Positions 9,815 to 19,479 of a stretch of 64,000 bases of DNA are shown in pieces (positions within the stretch are counted from its first letter, which is position 1; every line of letters begins with the position of its first letter). Location of the stretch: the NCBI GenBank assembly GCA_946902985.2, contig OX336388.2, forward strand, positions 228,058,467 through 228,122,466, written 5' to 3'. A program made the translations under genes and the position numbers. The notes beneath the pieces are model-generated. The model saw only the letters and a program-made list of their open reading frames with translations, was not told where the DNA came from and did not search any database. The DNA is from Meconema thalassinum (lineage: Eukaryota; Arthropoda; Insecta; Orthoptera; Tettigoniidae).

Positions 9815-12800
9815 ATGAAAGCCGGATCTAGATCCTATAGGCTTTCATATAGCCGTGGTAGGATTAGAAATTCTGTATGTATGTATGTACGTATGTGCGT
9901 GACGTTTTTACTTTTAGCAAAGTACAGGTCGCAATTTTCTAGATATCGAGCTCAAATTTGGTACGGTGAAAGAGTTAGGGCCTGTGAGGAACCCTATTGC
10001 TGGGCGTTAAAATCGATGAAGGGCCGAACCCTTTTTTGGGGCCTTGAATGTCATCCCATTTTTTTGAATCGATATATCTCGGAAACGGTAGGTCGTATCG
10101 AAAAAAGTTAAATGTACAGGTGTAAGATCTCCACGGGATGCAACTTTTTTATTCATAACGATTTTTTGATATCTCTCTCCATTTTTTTTTTTTTTTTTTT
10201 TTGGGCCCTGAAAATTTCCATTGTGCGTGACATTTTTTGGTTTATCGAAGTACAGGTCACAAGTTTCAAGATATCGAGCTGACATTTGGAGCGGTGAAAG
10301 AGTTGGACCTTGTGAGAAAACCTGTTGTTGGGCGTTAAAAACGGTGCAGGAGCGGATCTATTTTGGGGGCCCTGAATTTCAAACTTTTTTTTGGAATCGA
10401 TATATCTCGGAAACGGTTGGTCGTATCGAAAAACGTTAAATGTACAGGTGTAAGATCTTCGCGGTATGCAACTTTTTTACTCAAAACGATTTTTTGATAT
10501 CTCTCACCGTTTTCTTTTTTGGGGTCCTGAAAATGTCCATTGTGCGTGACATTTTTGGGTTTAGCAAAGTACAGGTCGCAATTTTCAGGATATCGAGCTA
10601 AAATTTGGTGCGATGAAAGAGTTTGATCCTTGGAGGAAACCTATTGTCGGGCGTTAAAAACGGTGTAGGGCCGGATCTTTTTTTGGGGCCCTGAATTTCA
10701 AGCTTTTTTTTGAAATCGGTATATCTCGGAATCGGTTGGTCGTATCGAAAAACGTTAAATATACAGGGGTAAGATCTCTGCGGTATACAACTTTTTTACT
10801 CAAAACGATTTTTTGATATCTCTCACCGTTTTCGTATTTTGGGGCCCTGAAAATGTCCATTGTGCGTGACATTCTTGCGTTTAGCGAAGTACAGGTCGCA
10901 ATTTTCAAGATATCGAGTTGAAATTTGGAGCGGTGAAAGAGCTAGACCCTGTGAGAAAGCCTGTTGTCGGGCGTTAAAAACGGTGCAGGGCCGGATCTAT
11001 TTTGGGGGCCCTGAATTTCAAACTTTTTTTGGAATCGATATACAGTATCTCGGAAACGGTTGGTCGTATGGAAAAACGTTACAGGTACATGTGTAAGATC
11101 TCCGTGGTATGCAACTTTTTTACTCAAAACGATTTTTGATATCTCTCACCGTTTTCTTTTTTGGGGCCCTGAAAAAGTCCATTGTGCGTGACATTTTTGG
11201 GTTGAGCGAAGTACAGGTCGCAATTTTCATGATATCGAGCTGAAATTTGGAGCTGTGAAAGAGTTAGACCCTGTGAGGAAACCTGTTGTCGGGCATTAAA
11301 ATCGGTGCAGGGCCGGATCTTTTTGGGGGCCCTGAATTTCAAACTTTTTTTTGGAATCGATATATCTCGGAAACGGTTGGTCGTATCGAAAAACGTTAAA
11401 TGTACAGGTGTAAGATCTCCGCGGTATGCAACTTTTCTACTCATAATGATTTTTTGATATCTCTCACCGTTTTCTTTTTTTGGGGCCCTGAAGATGTCCA
11501 TTGTGCGTGACATTTTTGGGTTTAGCAAAGTACAGGTCGCAATTTTCAAGATATCAAACTGAAATTTGGTGCGGTGAAAGAGTTAGATCCTGTGAGGAAT
11601 CCAATTGCCGGGCGTTAAAAACGGTGCAGGGCCGGATCATTTTGGGGGGCCCTGAATTGGAAACTTTTTTTTTTTAATCGATATATCTCGGAAGCGGCTG
11701 GCCGTATCGAAAAATGTTAAATGTGCAGGTGTAAGATCTCCGCGGAATGAAACTTTTTTACTCAAAACTATTTTTTGATATCTCTCACCGTTTTCTTTTT
11801 TGGGGCCCTGAAGTTGTTCGTATGTGCGTGACGTTTTTGGGTTTAGCAAAGTATTGGTCGCAATTTTCAAGATATCAAGCTGAAATTTGGAGTGGTAAAA
11901 GAGCTCGAGCCTATGAGGAACCATATTTTGGGCTTTAAAATCGGTGCAGGGTCGGATCTTTTTGGTGGGCCCTGAATTTGAAACTCTTTTGGAATCGATA
12001 TATCTCGGAGACGGTTGGTCATATCGAAAAAAGTTAAATACACAGGTGTAAAATCTCCGCGGTACGCAACTTTCTTACCCATAACGGTTTTTTGATATCT
12101 CTCAGCGTTTTCTTTTTTTTGGGGGTCCTGAAAATGTTCGTATGTGCGTGACGTTTTTACGTTTAGCAAACTGAAGGTCGGAATTTTCAAGATATCGAGC
12201 TGAAATGTGGTACGGGGAAAGGAATCGGGCATGTGAGGAACTCTGATGTCGGGCGTTAAAATTGGTGCAGGGCCAGACCTTTCTTTGGGGCCCTGAATTT
12301 CATCCTTTTTTTTTACCCCTGATGATGTTTTGATATCTCTCACCCTTTTCCTTTTCTGGGGCCCTGAATGTCTTTCTTTTTTTCGAACCGTTATATCTGG
12401 GAAACGGTTGGCCGTATCTAACAACGTTAAATCTACAGGTGTAAGAACTCAGTGATTAGCAACTTTTTTCAACCCTTAAGATCTTTTGATATCTCTCACC
12501 GTTTTGATTTTCTGCGGCCCTGAATTTCTTCCTTTTTTTCGAACCGTTATATTTGGGAAACGGTTGGCCGTATCGAACAAAGTAAAATCTACAGATATAG
12601 GACATCAGTGATTAGCAACTTTTTAAACTCTTATGATTTTTTGATATCTCTCACCATTTTTCATTTTTGGGGCCGTGATTTTCATTCTTTTTTTCGAATC
12701 GTTATATCTCGGAAAGCATCGATCCTATCGAAAAAGTTAAATCTACAGGTGTAAGATCTCAGTGATTTGCAACTTTTCTACCCCTTATGATATTTTGATA

Positions 12801-13221
12801 TCTCTCACCGTTTTGATGTTATAAAATGTTTTTGGTTTTCGAAAAAAATGGGGCCCAAATGTATATAATAACTGGTAAAAATTCAACTGATGGTCTAATT
12901 GAATTCTACGGAAAATTATCTATAATAACCCGTTCTCACCTTTTCAATAAGTTAAATAATGTATTTACAGCAGTAAGATATTTTCCACTTCCGAGGACGT
13001 CCGGCTTTCATAACCATGTGATGGTGTCAGCATTGCCTAGAATAACATTTTATAATTTTCCTACATTTCCTCGCAATCGGGTCGAAGGTCCGAAATGCAA
13101 TTCCGCAGACCTTACCGCCAACGAAGTTGTTGTTTGAGATTATAACCCCTCTTGCTGGCCCCTTGCTGCTGCGCCACCGTCTCTTCAAAAGCAGGTCGTG
13201 CTGCGTGAACTCCTTCTTGTT
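9815..13221. repeat. Duplicated block 2 (paralogue of block 1)
   Basis: Same order as block 1: hairpin TATGAAAGCC...GGCTTTCATA at about 9814-9853, a short (TATG)n tract, array 9900-12810, and a tail that includes CTTCCGAGGACGTCCGGC and ends ACTCCTTCTTGTT at 13221. It is about 75 bp shorter than block 1. The junction CTTGTT is shared by both ends, which fits an unequal exchange or a tandem insertion. Confidence 0.8.
9900..12812. repeat. Tandem array 2, unit-for-unit copy of array 1
   Basis: The same anchor occurs at about 10168, 10496, 10815, 11138, 11456, 11777, 12093, 12331, 12488, 12642 and 12797, giving spacings of 328, 319, 323, 318, 321, 316, 238, 157, 154 and 155. The count (11) and the position of the hybrid ~237-bp unit match array 1, so the array was copied whole instead of expanding independently. 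A T17-18 run near 10180-10202 is private to this copy. Confidence 0.85.
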
Positions 13222-13621
13222 TTCAGTGCATGATTCCAGATATTTACGGATAATTATGGAGTGGTGCAATTTAGTGATCATGGAGTTATTAGATCTGTAC
13301 CAGGGAATCTGCAAAATGCTGATCACAAAGATAGGAACAAAATAAATTATGCTTTGAAGCGAATCCAAGGTAGCATCAGCGTTGAGTGCTCGTTAAAAGA
13401 TCTAGCTTTGGTGACTCTTCTAAACTTCACCAAGCCACGAGCCTTTCCGCTCCATGGGAACGGCTTAAGGTCGGAATACGACAGAGCACGACAGGCCACA
13501 ACAGACTACAAGTCTGTAAATATGCCAGGCTACAACAGTCCGTGGGAACAAGGCTTTACAGTAGCCCGCAAACGGAAGCTTTTTGATCACGCCTTATGGC
13601 TATGGTGTTGAAATGTTCTCT
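13222..13621 (+). other. Low-repeat stretch with an exon-like open frame
   Basis: Immediately before it is a pyrimidine-rich CTCCTTCTTGTTTTCAG, which looks like a splice acceptor. Within 13240-13440 one plus frame stays open without repeat character and reads, for example, NYGVVQFSDHGVIRSVPG and ADHKDRNKINYALKRIQG. I do not recognise the family. It could be a host exon, a retropseudogene or chance. From about 13435 the text becomes the GGGAAC-rich repeat that is shared, inverted, with 1.4 kb. Confidence 0.25.
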
Positions 13622-14057
13622 TCATATCCTGCCTTCTGTTAAAGGCCCTCAAGGAGGCAGGGTTCCCCACCACTTCTGGTGCACCCTGGATTGTGCTACA
13701 CCCTCAAGTGCTCACGGCTGGTGAGTTCGTGAGTTGGCGACCTCATAGGGTTTCCTGAGCTGGGTCCGGTTTTCCCCTTTCTCCATTGCCTTTGGTGCGG
13801 ACCCTCTCCTCTCTCCCTTTCCTCTCTGCCTTTCTTGGCCTCTCCCCCAATTCTCATTCTTCGAGGGTTGTAGGCATTTCCTTTCCTCCTGTCCTTTATT
13901 TACATTCTTCTCCTTTTGTTTTCCCAGTTTCTCTTCTAGTTTCTACTTCAGTAGCTAGTTTTAGTTGTAGGTTACATTTGATCATCGTTCATTTTCGTTA
14001 TCACTCAAACCATTAGGGGCCGATAACCTAGATGTTAGGCCCCTTAAAACAACAATT

Positions 14058-14090
<33 letters not shown>

Positions 14091-14091
14091 T
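13622..14091 (+). mobile_element. SINE-like element with (ATC)n tail (family M, single-unit copy)
   Basis: Contains one ~88-bp segment (GGCCCTCAAGGAGGCAGGGT, GTGCTACACCCTCAAG, GCTCACGGCTGG), then a pyrimidine-rich stretch (CCCTCTCCTCTCTCCCTTTC, TTCTTCGAGGGTTG). It ends in a hairpin GGGGCCGATAACCTAGATGT...AGGCCCC followed by CTTAAAACAACAATT and (ATC)n at 14055-14091. An element with the same core but ten copies of the segment lies at 52185-53250 on the other strand. This kind of tail is common in insect genomes. No target duplication was found. Confidence 0.6.
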
Positions 14092-14420
14092 TCCTTAGCT
14101 CCTTCGCGCTTGTCGTGTTTATACTGTGGACATAATAACTTATTGACTAATCCAAGGTAACCGATCAGGTTGGGAGGTCATTTGGCAACTCTATAAGAGT
14201 TCTTCGAGGATGTCAAACAAGCTTCTGAAGGCTAGGTTTCGCTAATATTTCCTCGCTTTAATCACCAATACAACTTGTGTAGGCCGTTATTCCCACACCT
14301 ATCACAGACTCTTGTACAGGCGTTACAAAAAACATTGGCCTATAGCGCGCCTCTTCCTTGTCAGTATGGAATTAGAGTATGTATCACGATCAAATATGTT
14401 TTCAAGCTGAAAACAACTCT
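14092..14420. other. Spacer, nothing recognised
   Basis: No ORF of interest, no tRNA-like boxes and no match to other repeats in the window. Confidence 0.5.
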
Positions 14421-14423
14421 TAG

Positions 14424-14429
14424 CAGACG

Positions 14430-14464
<35 letters not shown>

Positions 14465-14616
14465 ATGAATAAATAAATGAATAAATAAATAAATGAATAA
14501 ATAAATGAATAAATAAATGAATAAATAAATAAATGAATAAATAAATAAATGAGTTAAATAAATAAACAAACAAATAAATAAGCAAACTAACAAACAAACA
14601 TACAAATAAGTAAGTA
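14424..14616. repeat. (TAAA)n microsatellite with GAAT interruptions
   Basis: A long run of AAATAAATAAAT interrupted by GAATAAATAAAT and, toward the right, CAAACAAACA variants. The long open frames across it, rich in Leu, Phe, Ile and Tyr, are artefacts of the tetranucleotide repeat. Confidence 0.95.
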
Positions 14617-14619
14617 AGT

Positions 14620-15169
14620 AGCCACTTTAAATCCTAGACAACAGAATGCCCATCTTAGCAAAACCATAAAATTGAGAATTTTCCTCAATTGTGCCACAAT
14701 TTCAAGGGCTAAAGGGACCGGGAAGAGTCTTGAAGAGATCTTATCAAACTGAAAATCCGAATTTCGAAAATCACTTCTGGCCTAAATGCAGTTCCGGAAA
14801 AATAGCCTAAGTCACTTGTTTCTTAACTCGTTTTTTTCTGATTCAAATCCTAGCCAAATTAACTTATTTACCCAATTCTTTCCTTAGCGTGTTCCTTGGT
14901 TCAAAACTCTCAGGAGGTTTTTGATATTTTGGAAAGTCTTCTCACCAAAATAGTAAGAAGGTCTTAAGTGAAACTCAGCATTGACTCACACTAGCACTCC
15001 TAGGGGTAGAAAAGGAAATCTGCTAATCTAAACGATCGGATATGTTTGAGTTTGACTCACACTAGCGCTCGTAGTGGTAGAAAAGGCAAACTGAGCATTG
15101 AAGGAAGTTTGTAAAGATCAAGAAAAGCCCTACGTTCAGGAAATTCAGATGTTACATTCCAGACCTTTA
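14620..15169. other. Spacer with a ~70-bp direct repeat
   Basis: The phrase TTGACTCACACTAGC followed by a variant of GGTAGAAAAGG occurs at about 14982-15022 and 15052-15092, a divergent direct duplication of about 70 bp. Nothing coding is recognised. Confidence 0.5.
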
Positions 15170-15367
15170 TTCAAAATTTGGAAGGGCTCCAAGACGAATG
15201 AACTGCGAAGACTGGAATAACCTGGAGGGATGAACAGAAGCAGCACCACAGCGTCCATGTGAAGGAATACTGGAGGAAGAGGAAGCTTAAGACGAAGAAG
15301 AAATGGAATTGTAGCGTGTTCCTTAGTGGTGTATTAAAAAAATAGGGTCTGATAATAATAATAATAA
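15170..15367 (+). pseudogene. LINE family B, extreme 3' end
   Basis: The plus strand reads WRDEQKQHHSVHVKEYWRK and then a Lys-rich end, the same pattern as WSDERRRNHSERMKKFWEKK at 43.05 kb. A stop follows, then a (TAA)n tail at 15350-15367. Only the last ~50 codons are present. Its tail runs straight into the Helitron terminus at 15368. Confidence 0.6.
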
Positions 15368-15395
15368 CTAGTTGAAACCCGTCAAAACATGACGG
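15368..15395 (-). mobile_element. Helitron 3' terminus (hairpin plus CTAG)
   Basis: Read on the minus strand: CCGTCA-TGTTT-TGACGG (a perfect 6-bp stem at 15395-15379), then GTTTCAA, then CTAG (15371-15368), then T in the flank. Helitrons end in a short hairpin about 10 bases before CTRR and insert between A and T, so all three expectations are met. It is collinear with the helicase fragment just upstream on the same strand. Confidence 0.75.
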
Positions 15396-15436
15396 TCAAT
15401 AGAAAAATATTTACTGAAGAATGTTCTTATATAGGC

Positions 15437-15660
15437 CTACTGTACATTCTTTATACGATTATTTTTTGACTCTATTGAAACTATAAGGGCGTCAAAAGAT
15501 TGCACTCTCAACATTGAAAAATACTGCAGGCCATGACTGAAATATTGTTGGGGCAAATTGAGGCCTATACGTTCTAGAGTTTCCCCTTGAGCTTTATTGA
15601 TTGTGATAAAGTATGCCAATTAAATTGGAAAATATTGCCTCTTAAATGAAAATTATAGTG
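15437..15660 (-). pseudogene. Helitron Pif1-type helicase C-terminal fragment
   Basis: The minus strand keeps YFITINKAQGETLERIGLNL followed by FSHGLQYFSMLRVQSFDAL, which are motifs V/VI of the Pif1-like helicase of Helitron RepHel proteins (usual form: TINKAQGQTL and L-RV-S). Just upstream KRRQYFPI is followed by a stop. In a live Helitron this domain unwinds DNA during rolling-circle transposition. Here it is a remnant about 70 bp from the 3' terminus. Confidence 0.8.
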
Positions 15661-15803
15661 TTTTATCGGATGGTGTTAAATCAAGTCGAAGGATTAGACC
15701 TCACTGCCTAATTTTAACTGCACCTATTATTTCCAAATCCAAGCAATATGGTTGCATTTAGGAGTCCTTGGGAAACGTTCAGATTTTTAAGCAGCATAAC
15801 CGG

Positions 15804-16268
15804 TCAAGCGTTTGGAGTATGTGGCGGCCAGTCATTTAGTTCCAAGGAATTCAAGAACTCTGAGGAGTCTATTACAACTGGCCGCAAACCGTCGCTTATA
15901 GGCCTAATTTTGGAATATAACGAAGAAATGCGATGATGTACAATTCCATACATTTTAAAACAATGTGGACCGTGTGCGTGTGGCACAGTAACATTGGCAC
16001 CAAATGAAACGAAGGACATAGCATTGTACTGCCGATTAGTCTCTCTGAAATTCCTTGAGATATCATCTCCAGTGAAAAATAATTGTTGCAGCCTGTCAAA
16101 TATTTTATATTTATTCTGATTAATTTTACCATTACAACAGCAAAGGTCAAAGTAACCAAGTGTAGATTTCTCGCAAGAGAAATACAGTGCAGAATAATGT
16201 TTACATTTGTTCGTCAAGGACCCTAAACTGTAACGGCATAGTATCTGGAATTGTTTCTGAAATGCCAT
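15804..16268 (-). pseudogene. Helitron N-terminal-domain fragment
   Basis: A 154-codon open frame contains CCCNGKI, an FTGDD block, RQYNAMSFVSFGANV and HGPHCFKMYGIVHHRISSLY. This is the region ahead of the Rep nuclease in animal Helitron proteins (usual form: CC--GKV, RxYN--F-F-S-G, G-IYHR-GSL). It lies in the right order and strand to be the front of the same Helitron as the helicase fragment, with the Rep and most of the helicase deleted between them. Confidence 0.7.
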
Positions 16269-17315
16269 ATTTTTATATTGGATTTTAAAAGTGGCTTCGT
16301 ATTTTTCTCCGATTTCCCACTTTTTTGCGGCTATTGTTCTATTTCGTCAAATGGGTTTATTTATAGCAGCATTTCTCCCCAAATTAACGTCATTTTAAAT
16401 AACACTATAGTGGTCTGCATCAACGCAGCCGCCAAATATTAAATGGCAAATAATAACTTACTTCCATTGCCAAAATCAACTGCGTGGTTAGACCCATTGT
16501 TATGTACTCTAAACAAATAATCAACAAACAATAATATTCACATATACAATGAAGTTCAGAGACTTCCATTCTCAAGTTGGTTGCTGATGAGAATGCGATG
16601 AGACTGATCGCCAATAATAAAATCCATGCAATTTTTGCAATTTGCTTGCGAACGCAACTCAGGATGACGATCTTCATTTTGAAATAAACAGAATGAAATT
16701 GCTGTAAATAATCAATTTCCATCACCTGTTGAAGGTACAATACTTTGCATTTCCATGACAGTAAATTATGCAAGGGAGCATAGAATCACTTCGCCACTAC
16801 TGGAATGAGCATAGACTCACTTCGCCAGCCACCGTAATGGAGGGAGTTTTAGAATTATATGTTCAGTGTTTGTCAAAGATCGTATTAACATAGGGAAGCC
16901 CACTCTTAAGGCTACATTCTGAGCTATTGCCCCGGATTCCAGGTTCGATCCCCGCTCTGCCAAGAAATTTAATTCTGGTCTGAGGACTGGAACGGGGCGC
17001 ACTCGTGAGGCAAAACTAAGAAGAGCAAAGTTTGATTCCCATCTCAACAATCTTGGATTTGGTTTTCCGTGGTTTCCCACTTCCACTCCAGGCAAATACC
17101 GGGATAGTTCCTGACTTAAAACCTCGGTCGTTAACTCCCTATTCCCCACATTAATAACAAATGCACACATCAACACAGCCATCACATTAACACAGGTTAT
17201 CAGAGAAAAGTTTACACTTGCACACCAAAATAGACGGAGCTGAGAGACCACGATTTCTGAGTCCATCAAATGAATTATGTTCGCCAATTTGTTAACGCTG
17301 ATGTATGTGTTTGAA
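16093..17315. repeat. Tandem segmental duplication, copy 1
   Basis: Matches 17370-18560 along its whole length, e.g. ATTGTTTCTGAAATG, ATCAACTGCGT, TCTCAAGTTGGTTG, GAGAATGCGATGAGACTGAT, CCATCACCTGTT and TGGAATGAGCATA. Both copies contain a SINE body at the same relative place. The left part overlaps the end of the Helitron N-terminal-domain fragment. Confidence 0.75.
16920..17165 (+). mobile_element. SINE family S1 copy (inside duplication copy 1)
   Basis: Contains a tRNA-like B box GGTTCGATCCC (about 16942-16952) and CTCTGCCAAGAAATTTAATT. It goes on with TTTTCCGTGGTTTCCCACTT and GGCAAATACCGGGAT, the conserved body of the SINE at 3275-3771. The head is incomplete and the 3' tail is not A-rich, so it is an old or rearranged copy. 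Confidence 0.7.
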
Positions 17316-17369
17316 CTACTGGATATAAGTTCAATGACTTTTAAATTAATATCATTACATTGTTGCAGC

Positions 17370-18560
17370 TTGGCAAATATTTAATATTCCAGCAGATCAA
17401 TTTTACCATCACAACAGTAAAGGCCAAAGTAACCGCGCGTAGATTTTACGCGAGAGAAATACAATGTAGAACAATTTTTACATTTGATCGTCAAAGACTT
17501 TACACTGTACTGCATAACAACTGGAATTGTTTCTGAAATGACCTATTTATATTGGATTTTAAATGTGGCTTCGTATTATTCGACAACACTATAGTGTCCT
17601 GCAATATCGGAGCCGCTAAATATTAAATGGCAAAAAATACTTCCAATGCCGAAATCAACTGCGTAGTTAGATTCAGTACTCTAAACAAATAATCATTAAA
17701 CAACTGTCTTATACAATGAAGTTCAACATGACCGTCCAGAGACTGTCATACTCAAGTTGGTTGGTGAGGAGAATGCGATGAGACTGATCGCTTAAAATAA
17801 ATTCCTTATAATTTTTCCTGCCTGCGAAATTTTTGCAATAGCTTGAAAACGCAGCTCAGAATGACGTTCTTCATTTTGATATAAACAGTACAAAACTGCT
17901 CTAAATAAGCTATTTCCATCACCTGTTATAGTTTATGGCAGTACATTTTGCAGGGGAACATAGAATAACTTCGCCAACTACTGGAATGAGCATAGGCCTA
18001 TACTCAATACTCACTTCGGCAGTCACCCTAATGGAGGCAGTTTTAGAAAAGCTTGTAGTTAAACGTGACCGTTAATCTTGAGATCATGAGCCACGGGAGT
18101 TTTAGAATTCTATGTCCCGTGCATGTCAAAAATCGTATTACCACATGGAAGCCCACCCATTCTTGGCTATCGCCTCGGAGACCCGGGTTACATTTCCTGC
18201 TCTGCCAAGAAATTTAATTCTGGTCTGAGGGCAAAAACGGGGCACATTCAGTCTCTTGAGGTATAACTAAGAAGAGGAAGGTTTGATTCCCACCTCGACA
18301 ATCTTGGATGTGGTTTTCCGTGGTTTCCCACTTCCACTCAAGGCAAATACCGGGATGGTTCCTAACTTAAGGCCTCGGCCGTCACCTTGCCATTTCCCAC
18401 CTTAATTACAAATACACACAGTAATGCAGCCATCACAATAACACGGGTTATCAGAGGAAATTTTACACTTACACACCAAAGTACATGGGGCTGAGTGACC
18501 ACGATGTCGGAGCCCTTCAAACAAATTATGTTTGTCAAATGTCTCTCATGGCGAAAGCAA
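17370..18560. repeat. Tandem segmental duplication, copy 2
   Basis: A direct, diverged copy of 16093-17315. It begins with a degraded version of the Helitron N-terminal-domain region (ACAACAGTAAAGGCCAAAGT) and ends with CACACCAAAGTACATGGGGC and AAACAAATTATGTTTGTCAA. Several small indels separate the copies. The duplication happened after the SINE had inserted. Confidence 0.75.
18165..18425 (+). mobile_element. SINE family S1 copy (inside duplication copy 2)
   Basis: Has CTCTGCCAAGAAATTTAATT, TTTTCCGTGGTTTCCCACTT, GGCAAATACCGGGATGG and a degraded GGCCTCGGCCGTC (compare GGCCACGGCCGCC at 3.5 kb). It is a paralogue of the copy at 16920 by segmental duplication, not a separate insertion. Confidence 0.7.
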
Positions 18561-18794
18561 TTGTGGACACGCGCCAGGGCCAAGAAAACTACATTTTCTC
18601 TAATAATTTTAGTATATCGACGATGCATAATTATAACTTTTAGTCTAGGATGCTACCAACTTGACCACCGAAGCATTGGGAAGAAATTGCAATATTAAGG
18701 TACAGAAACAACATAGCCTACACACTCAACTGTCAGTTAATGTTCTTCAGCGTTTCCCTTCTTAAAAATTCCCCTCCTTTATAATTCTCCATCG

Positions 18795-19336
18795 CGTGAA
18801 AACGCGCCATGTCTTGTTTTAAATATATCGATTCAATGGTACTGCCCTCTGTTGTTAGTTACTGGAACTATATGGGCGAGGTACTGCCATCTGTTGTCAG
18901 TGACTGGAACTGATGGGAGATATTAGCTCTTTTGCTTTTGACCACATGCTGTAATGCAATGGTAAAACGGAAATAAAACGTATTGAGAGGGAATATAAAA
19001 ATACGTATCATTAACTGACATAAAACGTTACTAATACTCCTTGATAAAACAATATTTAACTATCACGTGAAAACGCGCCATGTCTTGTGATTTAAATATA
19101 TCGACGCAATGGTGCTGCCATCTGCTCTCAGTTACTGGAACTATATTGGCGAGGTACTGCCATCTGTTGTCAGTTACTGGAACTGATTGCAGATATTCAA
19201 ACGGCGTATTGAGGACATGCTGTAATGCAATGGTAAAACGGAAATAAAACGTTTTGAGAGGGAATGAAGAAATATGTATCTTTAACTGACATAAAACCTT
19301 ACTAATACTCCTCGATAAAACAATATTTCAGTGGTA
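18795..19336. repeat. 271-bp tandem pair
   Basis: CGTGAAAACGCGCCATGTCT starts at 18795 (as CGTG) and 19066. The following ~270 bp are repeated: AAATATATCGA, GGCGAGGTACTGCCATCTGT, CATGCTGTAATGCAATGG, GATAAAACAATATTT. Within each copy CTGCCATCTG-TGTCAGTTAC also occurs twice about 60 bp apart. No coding content was seen. Confidence 0.8.
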
Positions 19337-19342
19337 AAAAAA

Positions 19343-19412
19343 TACTGGCGAGAGCTGGGATAGAACCTGCGATCCTTGGATCCACAGGCAATCGCCTTAA
19401 CCAAATAGCTAC
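19343..19412 (-). repeat. tRNA-like sequence abutting the LINE 3' end
   Basis: The minus strand has an A-box-like GTAGCTATTTGGTTAAGG, then a B-box-like GGTTCTATCCC (19367-19357), then TCTCGCC as a 3' acceptor strand and a T7 run. The 5' acceptor strand is missing exactly where the LINE poly(A) tail begins (19413). It is either a tRNA-derived repeat that served as the target or a coincidental neighbour. Confidence 0.5.
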
Positions 19413-19479
19413 TTTTTTTTTTATTAGCTCTTTACAGAATTACAGAATTTTCAGATATGATAAATACCAGACTAATACA

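Noticed and set aside
6789..12424. Many open frames of 70-185 codons on both strands, some with repeated RAPKKENGERYQKI-like text
   Set aside because: They follow the ~319-bp tandem unit, change frame at unit boundaries and have homologous frames on the opposite strand; there is no domain and no consistent start.
14361..14605. Leu/Phe/Ile/Tyr-rich open frames that look like a membrane protein
   Set aside because: They are translations of the (TAAA)n microsatellite.
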